A stretch of DNA of 64,000 nucleotides from Pelobacter sp. UBA6812 (GTDB lineage Bacteria > Desulfobacterota > Desulfuromonadia > Desulfuromonadales > Syntrophotaleaceae), in NCBI GenBank assembly GCA_002452265.1, contig DKEW01000086.1, positions 108,029-172,028 on the forward strand, written 5' to 3'. Made by a program: the position numbers and the translations under genes. Position 1 is the stretch's first letter; each line of letters starts with the position of its first letter. Under the pieces are notes generated by a model. It saw only the letters and a list, made by a program, of their open reading frames with translations. It ran no database searches and was not told where the DNA came from. Below, piece by piece: positions 63,413 to 64,000 of the stretch.

Positions 63413-64000
63413 TTACCCGTAAATTTTGCTGCCAAACCAGAGAAACGACAGGATTAAAACAAAAAGGAGAACTTTAGTCCCTAATTCGCGACTATAAAGA
63501 TTTGAAAACAATGAAAGTATTTCATTTCCTTTTATATGGAATTCTTCCAGTCCATTAATTCTTGGGAAAGGTTCTTCCGGTACTTCTACTTTTAAAAATT
63601 CGCACAGTGGTTCCCATCCTTCGGTCACCTTATAGATCAACAATTTTTCTTCAGATACGGTGCTTTTAACCTCATCAATATGCTGTTCAAATATGGTTTT
63701 AGCATATTCTTTATCGTCAAACTTTCCATGAAAGGTACCTTCCCAGATAACCCTGAACAGCATACCTTTCATAATACGGGCTGTGGGAGAAAACCAGGCG
63801 TGCCACTTTGAAAAGGAATTTGATAAAGGATAAACGGTTTTAGATACGCTTGTATACCATTCGTCAGGGTCTCTTACGGTTAATATCACCTTGGCTTCCG
63901 GATACTTTTCCACCAGTTGCTTATAAAAACTACAACCTGGCCAGTCCAACATCGCCTGATAACCCTCAAAAACATGATCCCAGTTTACGTGTTTCCCCAG
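63413..64000 (-). CDS. Sulfotransferase-family protein, 5' end outside window
   Basis: The frame runs through the window end, so the start is missing. It shows WDHVFEGYQAMLDWPGCSFY and YPEAKVILTVRDPDEWYTSV, which match the 3'-phosphate (PAPS) binding region of the sulfotransferase family 4 type. The C-terminus has a single membrane helix (VLLFVLILSFLWFG). The 5'-phosphosulfate loop would lie beyond the window. The region is clearly AT-richer than the neighbouring genes, which points to transfer from elsewhere. Confidence 0.85.
   Translation of the reverse strand: MGKHVNWDHVFEGYQAMLDWPGCSFYKQLVEKYPEAKVILTVRDPDEWYTSVSKTVYPLSNSFSKWHAWFSPTARIMKGMLFRVIWEGTFHGKFDDKEYAKTIFEQHIDEVKSTVSEEKLLIYKVTEGWEPLCEFLKVEVPEEPFPRINGLEEFHIKGNEILSLFSNLYSRELGTKVLLFVLILSFLWFGSKIYG

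Overview
The window is dense, mostly minus-strand chromosomal DNA of a Gram-negative bacterium. The gene set (RNase E/G, RodZ and PilF-like proteins, MltD, FabI, many lipoproteins, CheV, PAS sensor kinases) and two class I cyclic-di-GMP riboswitches point to the Desulfuromonadales, most likely a Pelobacter/Syntrophotalea or Geobacter relative. This assignment comes from gene order and familiarity with the families, not from a database search.

Layout. 1-5.1 kb: end of a tRNA-Gln, ispE, an AAA ATPase with a type II secretion/pilus-type N-terminal domain, a palindromic repeat, the fetAB exporter pair and a type 4 uracil-DNA glycosylase. 5.1-10.7 kb: a plus-strand zinc phospholipase-like protein, coaBC, a glyoxalase II-like hydrolase, a YhaM-like exonuclease and a FAD dehydrogenase. 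10.7-13.1 kb: a response regulator-histidine kinase fusion, a universal stress protein and a lone receiver. 13.2-18.4 kb: punA, rodZ, a pilF-like lipoprotein gene, mtnP, rlmN and ndk, an order partly shared with other Proteobacteria. 18.5-21.8 kb: hisI-hisG and a PAS kinase. 22-25.4 kb: L,D-transpeptidase, glycosyltransferase, an alanine-zipper lipoprotein and a lipocalin. 25.6-29.6 kb: rdgB-rph-amiC, a DHH phosphoesterase and a LOG-like protein. 29.6-37.6 kb: copper P-type ATPase, TPR protein, a tRNA-queuosine mannosyltransferase-like enzyme, a macrodomain protein, an unknown protein and an ABC-F ATPase. 37.9-40.5 kb: RNase E/G on the plus strand with a 16-unit tandem repeat. 40.5-46.4 kb: Smr protein, TPR membrane protein, MltD, HflX, FabI. 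46.4-53.8 kb: a c-di-GMP module. 53.9-59.6 kb: nitroreductase, SPOR-NlpC/P60 protein, an IS200-like element, a lone PAS protein, an M48 lipoprotein protease and a small lipoprotein. 59.7-64 kb: a glycosyltransferase, two poorly known envelope proteins, an epimerase remnant and an AT-richer sulfotransferase gene cut by the window end.

The most coherent regulatory unit is at 46.7-53.8 kb. Two large PAS-GGDEF-EAL proteins are transcribed away from each other, with cheV between them. Each has its own recognisable sigma70-type promoter, c-di-GMP-I aptamer and intrinsic terminator in its leader. Both genes that handle c-di-GMP therefore appear to be controlled by c-di-GMP. In both leaders the conserved GGGT segment of the aptamer can pair with the 5' arm of the terminator, which suggests a shared switching logic. 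Other points of interest are a 163-bp near-perfectly symmetric repeat that supplies the stop codon of fetB, the 8+8 tandem 12-mers in the RNase E/G tail, and an IS200 transposase whose ribosome-binding site is locked in a hairpin.
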